Shown here: positions 38,001-45,411 of the stretch, piece by piece | How positions within the stretch are numbered: the first letter of the stretch is position 1 | Layout: every line of letters starts with the position of its first letter | Assembly: GCA_965263205.1 (NCBI GenBank) | Contig: CBDHHF010000031.1 | Span: 62,001-126,000 of the forward strand | Length of the DNA stretch: 64,000 bases | Direction: 5' to 3' | From: JBCCIM01 sp965263205 | GTDB lineage: Bacteria; Bacteroidota; Rhodothermia; Rhodothermales; JAHQVL01 | Notes under the pieces: generated by a model | Told to the model about the DNA's origin: nothing | What the model saw: the letters and a program-made list of their open reading frames with translations, nothing else | Database searches by the model: none | Position numbers and translations under genes: made by a program

Positions 38001-39344
38001 GACCTGGATCAGCGCAGCCGCGGTCTCTGGGGCGGCGTGATCATCCTCGGTAACGCTACAACCAACCAGCCAACAACCGACAACCAGATTGAAGGTATTC
38101 CTGAAACGGAAAATGCCCTCTACGGTGGCACGGACGACGACGACAACTCAGGTACGCTGAAGTTCGTATCGATTCGCCACGGTGGTTTCTCCATCTCTGG
38201 TGTTGAAGGTGACGAAATCAACGGTCTTACCCTCGGTGGTGTAGGTCGTGGCACGACCATCGAAAACGTGGAAGTATATGCTAACTTCGACGATTGCTTC
38301 GAGTGGTTCGGTGGCACGGTTAACACAAAATGGCTCGTAGGCGCCTTCTGTGGTGACGACACGTATGATTACGATCAGGGCTTCCGCGGTCGCGGTCAGT
38401 TCTGGTTCTCAATCCATGACGACGACGTTGCTGGCCGTGGTGGTGAGCATGACGGTGGAGACGCTGGTGGCGATGACGCTACGCCGTTCTCTACGCCAAT
38501 CATCTCTAACGTAACCTACATCGGTTCTGGCGCTGGCGCTACCGTTGCAGGTGGCGACAACAACGACCGTACGTTCGCAATCCGCGACAACGCAGGTGGT
38601 CAGTACTGGTACTCAGTATTCACCGACTACCCAGGTGTTGCGATGAGCATCGAAGACCTCGCAGACGACGCAGCTGAAGATAGCCGCAAGCGTCTCGAAG
38701 ATGGTTCACTTGCTTTCGCTTCTAACGCATGGTTCAACTACGGTGGTGGCAGCATGCTCGCCGACCTCGTGCCTGACTTTGCTGTTACGCCGCTGGCCGA
38801 CGCTGGCAACGTACTCGTTGACCCAGATCTCGCTGGTATCAGCCGTACAGCTGATGGTGGCCTTGATCCACGTCCGAATGACGGCTCTCCTGTTATCGTT
38901 CCTGGCGAATCATTCCAGGTAACGGATCCAGACGGTCACTTCGAATTCGAAGCTACCGACTACTGGGGCGCTTTCCGCAACACGGATAACTGGCTGGAAG
39001 GCTGGACCGCGTTGAGCGACAATGGCTTCCTTGGTGATCTGGTAACGGCTGTAAGCACGGAAGATGAAGACGTAACGCCGAACTCGTTCGCGCTGTCACA
39101 GAACTTCCCGAACCCGTTCAATCCTGTTACTACGATTGAATTTGCGCTCGACCAGTCTCAGGAAATTCGCCTGAGCGTGTACGACGTACTTGGTCGTGAA
39201 GTGAAAGTCCTCGAGCAGGGTCTGAAAGCAGCTGGCGTTTACAGCGTACAGTTTGACGCACAGGACCTGGCTTCTGGAATGTACTTCTACCAGCTCCAGG
39301 GCGAAGCAACTACGGTTACAAAAACCATGTTGCTCCTGAAGTAA
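35052..39344 (+). CDS. Giant T9SS-secreted protein with three near-identical 433-residue repeats
   Basis: A 1430-residue secreted protein. A signal peptide covers residues 1-25 (LAALMLFVFAFSTANAQ). Three repeats follow at about residues 27-459, 460-892 and 893-1330. Each begins NTTWTADNxYxLDGLxFV with TLTIEPGTVIKG, a parallel beta-helix style opening, then carries WGGVIILGNATTNQPTTDNQ, a Cys pair in DDCFEWFGG and GAFCGDD, and many Asp/Gly runs that could bind calcium. The last 85 residues (NFPNPFNPVTTIEF ... MLLLK) are a Por-secretion type A sorting domain, so export is through T9SS. ATG 35052 starts the signal peptide and follows a GAGG. Function is unknown; pairing with a TonB receptor suggests a surface-attached binding or processing partner. 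Confidence 0.92.
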   Translation: MNPSGTKFLAALMLFVFAFSTANAQVNVTDDISVNTTWTADNEYTLDGLIFVEAGVTLTIEPGTVIKGLEQANISTGDGASALIVRRDATIMAMGNADAPIIFTSELDDVNVPDDLDQRNRGLWGGVIILGNATTNQPTTDNQIEGIPETENALYGGTDDEDNSGVFYYVSIRHGGFSISGVEGDEINGLTLGGVGSGTTIGHVEVYANFDDCFEWFGGTVNTKYLVGAFCGDDSFDYDQGFRGKGQYWFSIHDDDTAGRGGEHDGGDAGGDDATPFSTPVMSNVTYIGSGENATVAGGDNNDRTFAIRDNAGGQYWNSVFTDYPGVAINIEDLADDAAEDSRKRLEDGSLAFANNLWFGYGAGSMLTDIVQDFAVTPLVDAGNSLDDPELAGISRTADGGLDPRPSAAGAAGSGAIETGDDFFDDVDYLGAFAPGSSLWTNNWTALSQNGFTPAPADIVVTDDITENTTWTADNTYFLNGLVFVDAGATLTIEPGTVIKGREQATITSGDGASALIVRRDATIMAMGSEDAPIIFTSELDDVNVSDDLDQRNRGLWGGVIILGNATTNQPTTDNQIEGIPETENALYGGTDDEDNSGVFYYVSIRHGGFSISGVEGDEINGLTLGGVGSGTTIGHVEVYANFDDCFEWFGGTVNTKYLVGAFCGDDSFDYDQGFRGKGQYWFSIHDDDTAGRGGEHDGGDAGGDDATPFSTPVISNVTYIGSGENATVAGGDNNDRTFAIRDNAGGQYWNSVFTDYPGVAINIEDLADDAAEDSRKRLEDGSLAFANNIWFGYGAGSMLTDIVQDFAVTPLVDAGNSLADPLLAGISRTADGGLDPRPNAGSPALAGAIELPEDDFFDDVIFQGAFSRDNWLENWTALSDNGFLGDLRTSGGEVVVGADITANTTWTADNTYILDGLVFVDAGATLTIEAGTIVKGLDAGSITTGDGASALIVRRGAMIDAEGTADEPIIFTSELDDVAVTDDLDQRSRGLWGGVIILGNATTNQPTTDNQIEGIPETENALYGGTDDDDNSGTLKFVSIRHGGFSISGVEGDEINGLTLGGVGRGTTIENVEVYANFDDCFEWFGGTVNTKWLVGAFCGDDTYDYDQGFRGRGQFWFSIHDDDVAGRGGEHDGGDAGGDDATPFSTPIISNVTYIGSGAGATVAGGDNNDRTFAIRDNAGGQYWYSVFTDYPGVAMSIEDLADDAAEDSRKRLEDGSLAFASNAWFNYGGGSMLADLVPDFAVTPLADAGNVLVDPDLAGISRTADGGLDPRPNDGSPVIVPGESFQVTDPDGHFEFEATDYWGAFRNTDNWLEGWTALSDNGFLGDLVTAVSTEDEDVTPNSFALSQNFPNPFNPVTTIEFALDQSQEIRLSVYDVLGREVKVLEQGLKAAGVYSVQFDAQDLASGMYFYQLQGEATTVTKTMLLLK
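35391..38760 (+). repeat. Tandem 1.3-kb coding repeats with identical blocks
   Basis: The three repeat units are spaced 1299 bp and 1308 bp apart. The anchor GACGACCTGG is at 35391, 36690 and 37998. About 110 bases after each anchor (the WGGVIILGN to ALYGG coding block) are identical or nearly so in all three, including silent positions, while flanking DNA in copy 3 has drifted. Copies 1 and 2 stay almost identical for roughly 800 bases. This points to recent duplication or gene conversion. Confidence 0.85.
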
Positions 39345-39400
39345 GCCGGCATAACCCACGCTAGCCTGCACTGACTGGTTAGCTGGTAGCCACACTATCG

Positions 39401-39442
39401 AAAACGTGCTGGTACCGCGAGGTATCAGCACGTTTTTGTTTT
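39401..39442 (+). terminator. Strong terminator after giant T9SS cargo
   Basis: AAAACGTGCTGGTACC (39401-39416) pairs with GGTATCAGCACGTTTT (39421-39436) around the GCGA tetraloop, with one mismatch, then TGTTTT. Confidence 0.93.
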
Positions 39443-39594
39443 AAGTTATTTATAAACAAACGTTTGCTAATAGTTTGTTTATCCGCGAATCGTAACTTTG
39501 GCGTATATATTTGATCAATCAGATAGTACACTGTGGGCGGTGATAGCGGCAGGGGAGATGTGTTATTTCCTATCGATCTGGCTGTATCCAAAAC

Positions 39595-40452
39595 ATGAAC
39601 GGAACGAATAAATACCGCGCAATCTGGATTTCGGATTTCCATCTTGGCACCAGGAATACCAAGGCAGATTTTCTGCTTGAATTTCTGAAGGCCACCGAAT
39701 CAGATTACCTCTACCTTGTGGGGGATGTAATTGATGGCTGGGCCCTTGGCAAATCATGGTACTGGCCACAACAGCACAACGACGTAATCCAAAAAATTCT
39801 CAGGAAAGCCAGAAAGGGTACGCGGGTAACGTATATCCCTGGTAATCATGACAACTTTGCGCGAGGTTTTGTTAACCTGCAGTTTGGTGGGATTTATACA
39901 AAGCTTAGAAGCATCCACACAATGAAGGATGGCCGGCAATTTCTGGTCTTGCACGGCGATGAATTTGACGGTGTCATCAAGTATGCCCAGTGGTTGTCTG
40001 TATTGGGCGCATGGGCGTATCAATTGACGCTTTCGATGAATCGTTGGTATAATGTTGTGCGCGGTTGGTTTGGTTTGCCGTACTGGTCGCTTTCTGCGTA
40101 CCTGAAGCAAAAAGCCAAGCGAGCTGTTCAGCATGTAGCCAACTTTGAAGAAGCAGTTGCTACAGAAGCACGTAAATTTGACGTAGATGGAGTCATCTGC
40201 GGACACATCCATCACGCTGAAATCCGCGATATCGATGGGGTGATGTACTGTAATTCCGGTGACTGGGTAGAAAGCTGCACAGCGCTTGTTGAGCATGTGG
40301 ACGGTGCGTTAGAGATCATCAACTGGTCAGTGCCAGAGGCGGCCAGGAATATCTCAACGAAAAAAATGCCGGCGCCAGTAGAAGAAGAGCGCCAGGCGGA
40401 AGAGCCACACGTGCTTCGCCCAAGCCGGCATGCACAACCCGTATTTTCATGA
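39595..40452 (+). CDS. UDP-2,3-diacylglucosamine diphosphatase-like metallophosphoesterase (LpxH family)
   Basis: A 285-residue calcineurin-like phosphoesterase. All metal-binding motifs are present: SDFHLG (Asp14, His16), GDVIDGW (Asp44, Asp47), GNHDN (Asn84, His85), LHGDEFD (His120) and GHIHHAE (His204, His206). The layout matches the LpxH/YbbF group, which hydrolyses UDP-diacylglucosamine to lipid X in lipid A synthesis, in particular the LpxH2-like proteins that often sit beside a glycosyltransferase gene. Residues 265-285 form a charged tail (EEERQAEEP). The glycosyltransferase gene begins 101 bp downstream. True LpxH activity versus a related phosphatase cannot be told from sequence. 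Confidence 0.88.
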   Translation: MNGTNKYRAIWISDFHLGTRNTKADFLLEFLKATESDYLYLVGDVIDGWALGKSWYWPQQHNDVIQKILRKARKGTRVTYIPGNHDNFARGFVNLQFGGIYTKLRSIHTMKDGRQFLVLHGDEFDGVIKYAQWLSVLGAWAYQLTLSMNRWYNVVRGWFGLPYWSLSAYLKQKAKRAVQHVANFEEAVATEARKFDVDGVICGHIHHAEIRDIDGVMYCNSGDWVESCTALVEHVDGALEIINWSVPEAARNISTKKMPAPVEEERQAEEPHVLRPSRHAQPVFS

Positions 40453-40553
40453 CCCCAACAGGTCAATAGTCTCTTTTTCATCAGGGCAGTAACGGTAAGG
40501 CCCTGCTTCAATCAAAATATTCCCACGCATTCAACACTAAGCAAGGCTGTATT

Positions 40554-41675
40554 ATGTCACAGTTACGTTGTCTGTTTATTATTCAAGGTGAAGGCCGCGG
40601 TCACATGACGCAGGCGCTGGCATTACAACCAATGCTTGCCGATGCAGGCCATGAAGTTTCAGCCGTTCTGGTTGGGCACAACGAGCGCCGCCGGGTCCCT
40701 TCGTTCTTTGTCGACAAAATTGGCGCGCCAATCGTTTATTTTGATAGCCCCAACTTTGCAGTCGACGCAAGCGAGCAGTCTGTCAAAGTGTGGCCGACGG
40801 TAACGCAGAATTTGCGGCGTAGCCCCGAGTTCAAAGAGAGCCTCGATATTATTCGAGAAGCCATCGATACGTACGAGCCCGATGTGATCGTCAACTTCTT
40901 TGAACCACTGGCGGGGATCTACAACCTGTTTAATGTTTCACCTGTCCCTATGGTGTGCATTGGGCACCAGTACATGTACCATCATCCGGTATATCCTTTC
41001 TCGCCAGGCAAGTGGGCCCAACGGATGGGTGCCAAGTATTTCACGCGTCTCTCTGCTTTTGGCGCAACCCGTAAACTTGCCCTTTCTTTTTACAACACCT
41101 CAGATCGGCCGCGTCTTTCTGTAATGCCGCCGCTGCTGCGTAAAGAGTTGTTTGATTTGCCGCTAGACCAGGAGGAAGACTTCTTCCTCATCTATATCCT
41201 CAACCAGGGTTATGCAGATGCAGTGATCGAGTGGCACAAACGCTATCCTGAAATTCGTCTGCACTGTTTTTGGGATAACGACGACCACGAAGAAACGTAT
41301 GCGTACGACGATACCCTTACGTTTCATCAGCTCCACGATACCAAATTCCTGGACATGATGGCGCGTTGCAAAGGCCTGATTTGCACGGCCGGCTTTGAGT
41401 CTGTTTGTGAGGCCATGTACCTCGGTAAGTCGATTCTTGCCGTACCCGTGAAAGGCCATGTCGAGCAATACTGGAACGCCCTCGACTTGATGCAATACGG
41501 TGGAGGCATTTATGACGCCGAGTTTAACATTGAGCGCCTCCTCGAAGTGAAGCCAGTTAATCGCGAACTTACCCGGGAATTTCGTCGGTGGGTAGATCGT
41601 GCGCCCCATATGTTTGTTAGCACCATCGAGAAAGCAGCAAACAAGAAGATCCAACGCTGGGCACTTGTCGAATAA
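40554..41675 (+). CDS. Glycosyltransferase, MurG/GT-B-like
   Basis: A 373-residue protein with the two Rossmann lobes of GT-B glycosyltransferases. The N-terminal loop IQGEGRGHMTQALAL (residues 8-22) is the acceptor-side glycine-rich turn, and VVNFFEPLAGIYNLF with CIGHQYMYHHP lies mid-lobe. The C-terminal lobe has LICTAGFESVCEAMYLGKSILAVPVKGHVEQ, the nucleotide-sugar site with the conserved Glu and a GHxEQ end, as in UGT- and MurG-like enzymes. It follows an LpxH-like gene, suggesting that both act on a membrane glycolipid. Donor and acceptor are unknown. Confidence 0.86.
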   Translation: MSQLRCLFIIQGEGRGHMTQALALQPMLADAGHEVSAVLVGHNERRRVPSFFVDKIGAPIVYFDSPNFAVDASEQSVKVWPTVTQNLRRSPEFKESLDIIREAIDTYEPDVIVNFFEPLAGIYNLFNVSPVPMVCIGHQYMYHHPVYPFSPGKWAQRMGAKYFTRLSAFGATRKLALSFYNTSDRPRLSVMPPLLRKELFDLPLDQEEDFFLIYILNQGYADAVIEWHKRYPEIRLHCFWDNDDHEETYAYDDTLTFHQLHDTKFLDMMARCKGLICTAGFESVCEAMYLGKSILAVPVKGHVEQYWNALDLMQYGGGIYDAEFNIERLLEVKPVNRELTREFRRWVDRAPHMFVSTIEKAANKKIQRWALVE

Positions 41676-41690
41676 GCCGTACCAGGTACT

Positions 41691-41945
41691 ATGCAATGCC
41701 CCCCTTCAGATACGCTTGTCTTTTCCGTCGAAGTGCGCCGGCTTGGTATGCTTGTGCACCAGCAAACGGTATGTGAGTCTGATCTCCGCGAGCTCCTGCT
41801 GAGCCTGGCGTCCATCTTTCCGCCAAGTCGTTTTAGCCTGTCATTTAAAAGCGTCGAGCCGGCTACGCTGGTAAACGATACTTCGGCCGTGGCCAATCAG
41901 CGATTTGATCTCTTTGTGGTTAAGAACCTGTTATCAAATAAATAG
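41691..41945 (+). CDS. Small hypothetical protein after glycosyltransferase
   Basis: An 84-residue ORF starting 15 bp after the glycosyltransferase stop, with AGG five bases before the ATG. The sequence is not repetitive and has mixed strands and helices (VFSVEVRRLGMLVHQQTV, LRELLLSLASIFPP, FDLFVVKNLL). No signal peptide, membrane helix or known motif is seen. Close spacing suggests it is the last gene of the LpxH-like/glycosyltransferase group. I do not recognise the family. Confidence 0.55.
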   Translation: MQCPPSDTLVFSVEVRRLGMLVHQQTVCESDLRELLLSLASIFPPSRFSLSFKSVEPATLVNDTSAVANQRFDLFVVKNLLSNK

Positions 41946-42028
41946 CAGTGTATCTCTGCAGCACTGTTGCCGTATAAGCTGCTTTATCCTGTGTTGCGAA
42001 CACCTGGATTATCAGAAGAGATCAACAA

Positions 42029-42814
42029 ATGAAAAATACATTTATAACAGGCTCATTTTTGCAGGGATACAATTCGGTATTTCGATACCGACGTCCTGTA
42101 AATTCACAACAGACACCATCGTTCTCGATGGAGGATCTGTCCAAACGTTTTAGTGAACGCGCTGCCCGTGTACATAGAAAGGGCGCAGGTTATCTTACTG
42201 GCCTTCAGGCCGGCATGCTGCTAGCCTTGCTGCTTTTGCTTGCCGCATTCACGGTCCCATTTTCCTTTGATGGCGATTTTGAAATTGTTCAGGTAGAACA
42301 GGAGATCGTCACAATGGAGGAGATTCAGCAGACGCGCCAGCAAGTACAACCCCCGCCCCCACCACGCCCTATGATCCCCGTTATGGTGCCGGACGACGAG
42401 TTGATTGTTGACGAAGATCTGGAACTGGACGTTTCGCTTGAACTCGACGAAATGCTTGTCGACCTTGGTCCCCCTCCCGCTGAGGAAGAAGAGGAAGAGG
42501 TAACCGACGAAGTATTTATGGTTGTCGAAAGCATGCCGAAAATGATTGGCGGCATGGCCAAGCTTTCGCAGGCCGTTAAGTATCCTGTGATTGCGCGGAA
42601 GCAGGGCATAGAAGGCAACGTGATCGTCAAGATCGTTGTAGATGAAAATGGCAAGCCAGGCAATCCTACAGTACTGCGTTCACCAAGTCCACTCCTGGAT
42701 GACGCAGCTGTAACGGCTGTGATGAAGCAGCTTTTTGAGCCAGGCCGGCAACGCGGGCGCGCAGTGAAAGTCGAGGTAGTTATTCCAGTGAAATTTCGCT
42801 TGACAACTTCCTGA
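42029..42814 (+). CDS. Energy transducer TonB family protein
   Basis: A 261-residue inner-membrane protein that couples the proton-motive force to TonB-dependent receptors. One membrane helix lies at about residues 55-78 (TGLQAGMLLALLLLLAAF), after a longer than usual N-terminal cytoplasmic tail of some 50 residues. A proline-rich stretch (QPPPPPRPMIPV) and a very acidic linker (EEEEEEVTDE) span the periplasm. The C-terminal TonB domain (residues about 175-260) reads YPVIARKQGIEGNVIVKIVVDENG, then AVMKQLFEPGRQRGRAVKVEVVIPVKF, all characteristic. ExbB/ExbD genes are not in this window. Two TonB receptors at 31834 and 57264 are possible clients. A terminator follows. Confidence 0.94.
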   Translation: MKNTFITGSFLQGYNSVFRYRRPVNSQQTPSFSMEDLSKRFSERAARVHRKGAGYLTGLQAGMLLALLLLLAAFTVPFSFDGDFEIVQVEQEIVTMEEIQQTRQQVQPPPPPRPMIPVMVPDDELIVDEDLELDVSLELDEMLVDLGPPPAEEEEEEVTDEVFMVVESMPKMIGGMAKLSQAVKYPVIARKQGIEGNVIVKIVVDENGKPGNPTVLRSPSPLLDDAAVTAVMKQLFEPGRQRGRAVKVEVVIPVKFRLTTS

Positions 42815-42850
42815 TTCGCTTCAGTACTGAACTGAAAATATTGGACAAAG

Positions 42851-42886
42851 AAAAAGCCCGGTGTCTGTCATCACCGGGCTTTTTTT
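42851..42886 (+). terminator. Terminator after tonB-family gene
   Basis: AAAGCCCGGTG (42853-42863) pairs with CACCGGGCTTT (42872-42882) and is followed by more T residues. Confidence 0.93.
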
Positions 42887-43152
42887 GACCATAAGTAAGG
42901 GAAGTATTGAAATGAGGATTTGGGATGTGATGTAGTAGATTTGCACTGTAAAAATAAGGAACAGGGGCTGCTCGCAAACTACCGTATCGTTTTTAAAATA
43001 TTATCATAGGATTACCGTTTGGACGGTTTGAATGCGCGGTTAACAATCCTCTAACATTTAATTAATACACGGATAACATAGTGTTGATAAATTAGTGACT
43101 CGCAGCCGCGCAGGTTGATGTGAAATTATTCCAGTGCCACCCAATGTGAAGT
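42887..43152 (+). promoter_or_regulatory. PhoB/PhoP-like operator array before 100-residue gene
   Basis: Within this gap, hexamers lie at an exact 11-bp period: TTAACA at 43040, CTAACA at 43051, TTAATA at 43062 and ATAACA at 43073. TTGATAAATTAG follows at about 43083-43094 as a -10-like region, and the ATG of the small gene is at 43153. The rest of the gap (42887-43039) holds nothing I recognise. This is the most regular of the three arrays in the window. Confidence 0.65.
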
Positions 43153-43455
43153 ATGAAGTCCACCTGGCATCGCATTCGATTCTTTCCGGGGGAAGTCGCC
43201 CAGGGGAAACATCGTCAACTTCGAAATACAATTCTTCGCCTCTATAATCAAAAGGGCAAGCCGGCAGATGTAGCGTTGTTTAGTTCGCCACTTATGTCTA
43301 ATGGCGACATATACATGTACCTCTCTCCCGCTGCATGTGAAGTGTTTTCCCGCATCTTTAAAGCCTATCGCGTTCGTCCTTGCGAAGCCCCTGCCGTTGA
43401 GGAAGTAAAACTTATTATGGGGCAACGTCAGGTGTTGTCGTTACTCGAAAATTAA
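43153..43455 (+). CDS. Hypothetical 100-residue protein under an operator array
   Basis: A 100-residue cytosolic-looking protein, basic in the first half (HRIRFFPGEVAQGKHRQLRNTILRLYNQKGKP) and mixed in the second (DVALFSSPLMSNGDIYMYLSPAACEVFSRIFKAYRVRPCE). No signal peptide or membrane helix is present. I do not recognise the family. Support for a real gene comes from balanced composition, a position 75 bp after a well-formed four-hexamer operator, and a typical length for a small response protein. A 17-bp perfect tandem duplication (43451-43484) covers its stop codon. Confidence 0.6.
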   Translation: MKSTWHRIRFFPGEVAQGKHRQLRNTILRLYNQKGKPADVALFSSPLMSNGDIYMYLSPAACEVFSRIFKAYRVRPCEAPAVEEVKLIMGQRQVLSLLEN

Positions 43456-43484
43456 GCGCTATGGTTTATTAAGCGCTATGGTTT
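43451..43484 (+). repeat. 17-bp perfect tandem repeat
   Basis: ATTAAGCGCTATGGTTT is present twice head to tail (43451-43467 and 43468-43484), the first copy containing the stop codon of the 100-residue gene. It includes the palindrome AGCGCT. Confidence 0.9.
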
Positions 43485-43490
43485 AAGGCC

Positions 43491-43554
43491 AATCAACCTG
43501 TAACCTGCAACTTTCAACCACAAACAAATCAATCCTTCAGGATTGATTTGTTTG
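43491..43554 (-). repeat. Hairpin-plus-heptad repeat, copy 1
   Basis: Read on the minus strand, a perfect 15-bp stem (arms 43521-43535 and 43540-43554, tetraloop between) is followed by four seven-base units, GGTTGAA, AGTTGCA, GGTTACA and GGTTGAT. It lies between the 100-residue gene and recJ, in the orientation opposite to both. Copies 2 and 3 are at 53023 and 57069. Confidence 0.8.
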
Positions 43555-43665
43555 TACTGCATTCACAAGGTTTTTGCTTCGTTCTTCTTTCTTTACGTTG
43601 TATTTTAGCAAGCGAAGTAGTTGACCCTGTTGATGCATATCTGTCGGACTTTTTTGTAGGGAATT

Positions 43666-45411
43666 ATGGAATATCGCTGGATCTTGAACCCGGACCCCGA
43701 TCCAGAACTTACCACGCAGCTTGCCAGCGTCCTGAATAATTTACCAGATGCCCTTGCACGCGCATTGGTTGCACGCGGTGTAGCTTCTTTTGATAAAGCG
43801 CGCCTCTTTTTCAGGCCTTCCATGGACCACTTGCACGATCCCTTCCTGATGCAAGATATGGACGCTGCCGTGACACGAATAATACGTGCATCAGAAGCCG
43901 GCGAAAAGATTTTGGTGTACGGCGACTATGACGTTGACGGCACTACATCGACGGCGCTAATGACCCTGTTCTTACGTGCGCTGGGCGTAGAAGTCACGTA
44001 TTGGATTCCCGACCGTATTGTCGATGGCTACGGTTTGTGTAATGCCGGCCTCGATGTTGCCCGCGAGCGAGGTGCTTCCCTTGTGATCGCACTTGATTGT
44101 GGCGTTACTGCCGTTGAAGAAGCTGCCTATGCCCGGGAGATTGGCCTGGACCTGATTATTTGTGATCACCACAAACCGGCAGATACGCTCCCCGACGCTG
44201 TTGCAGTGCTGGATCCTAAGCGCGAAACCTGTCCCTATCCCTTTAAAGAGCTTTCAGGGTGCGGTATTGGATTTAAAGTCATTCAGGCCGTGTTACAGAA
44301 AATGGGGAAGCCGGCAGAAGATGCGTACCCTTACCTGGATCTCGTGGCTATCTCTACGGCGAGTGATATTGTGCCGCTTGAAGGAGAAAACCGTGTTTTG
44401 ATGGTTGAAGGGTTGAAACGCATCCGCGAAACGCCGCGTGTAGGTATCAAAGCGCTGGCCGATTTGACGCGACAGGATTTACGGCACTGCACCACCAGCC
44501 AGATTGTATTTAGCATTGGACCGCGTATAAACGCAGCCGGCCGGCTGGGTGATGCCGAGCGTGCTGTCACGTTACTGGTTGCCGAAGGAGCTGAGGACGC
44601 GCGCGGACTTGCGGCGGAACTGGAGCAGGCAAATCAGCACCGTCGCGAACTCGACCAGGAAACGAAGCGTGCTGCCATCGTAAAGGCAGAGCGCCAACTG
44701 AGTGGTTCGCTTCAGCATGGCATTGTAGTACACGACGCTGAATGGCATCCAGGTGTGATTGGTATTGTAGCAAGCCGGCTTGTTGAACAGTTTTATCGGC
44801 CGGCCATTGTGCTGAGTACGGTGAACGGCGTTGTCAAAGGATCCGCCCGTTCCATCCATGGCCTCTCGGTGTACAACGCCATCAAACAATGCAGTGATTT
44901 ACTGACTACGTTTGGGGGCCACGACTATGCAGCCGGGCTTGCAATGCCTGAAGAAAACCTAAACGCGTTTAGGGAAAAGTTCAATGCGGCTGTAGGTGAA
45001 ATGATAACACCCGAGTTGCTAAAACCTGTTATTAAAGTGGATGCACCGGTTGATCTCAACGATGTGAGTGACCGATTCTGGGCTGTATTGCGCCAATTTG
45101 CGCCGTTCGGGCCGGCAAACAGCAAGCCGGTTTTCCTGGCCAAAGACCTCGAACTTGCAAAACCGCCGCGGCGCATGGGTAAAGATGGAACACACCTCAA
45201 GTTTTGGGTGCGCCAAAAATCGGGCGGAATGAACACGATGGAAGTTGTCGGCTTTGGCATGCATACCCATCTAGATACCCTCCAGGAAAGCAAAAATGCC
45301 GGAATTCCAATTGAACTGCTTTTTTCTGTCGAAGAAAACACCTGGAATGGACGGTCAAGTCTACAGTTAAAGGCACGAGATTTGCGTCTCCAAAAACGCA
45401 TAACTGTTTAA
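43666..45411 (+). CDS. recJ: Single-stranded-DNA-specific exonuclease RecJ
   Basis: A 581-residue 5'-3' exonuclease used in recombinational and mismatch repair. The DHH-domain metal ligands are in order: DYDVDGTTS (Asp87, Asp89, Asp91), VIALDCGV, and DHHKP (Asp167, His168, His169). The DHHA1 domain shows the VVHDAEWHPGVIGIVASRL and GSARSIHGLSVYNAI motifs, ending with GGHDYAAGLAM. The C-terminal OB-fold completes the core. Length is as expected (about 570-580). The protein should be active. It stands alone, with a hairpin-plus-heptad repeat upstream and a terminator-like hairpin about 170 bp downstream. Confidence 0.97.
   Translation: MEYRWILNPDPDPELTTQLASVLNNLPDALARALVARGVASFDKARLFFRPSMDHLHDPFLMQDMDAAVTRIIRASEAGEKILVYGDYDVDGTTSTALMTLFLRALGVEVTYWIPDRIVDGYGLCNAGLDVARERGASLVIALDCGVTAVEEAAYAREIGLDLIICDHHKPADTLPDAVAVLDPKRETCPYPFKELSGCGIGFKVIQAVLQKMGKPAEDAYPYLDLVAISTASDIVPLEGENRVLMVEGLKRIRETPRVGIKALADLTRQDLRHCTTSQIVFSIGPRINAAGRLGDAERAVTLLVAEGAEDARGLAAELEQANQHRRELDQETKRAAIVKAERQLSGSLQHGIVVHDAEWHPGVIGIVASRLVEQFYRPAIVLSTVNGVVKGSARSIHGLSVYNAIKQCSDLLTTFGGHDYAAGLAMPEENLNAFREKFNAAVGEMITPELLKPVIKVDAPVDLNDVSDRFWAVLRQFAPFGPANSKPVFLAKDLELAKPPRRMGKDGTHLKFWVRQKSGGMNTMEVVGFGMHTHLDTLQESKNAGIPIELLFSVEENTWNGRSSLQLKARDLRLQKRITV

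Noticed and set aside
35391..38760. CRISPR-like direct repeats
   Set aside because: The repeats are 1.3 kb coding units in one open reading frame, not short repeats with spacers.
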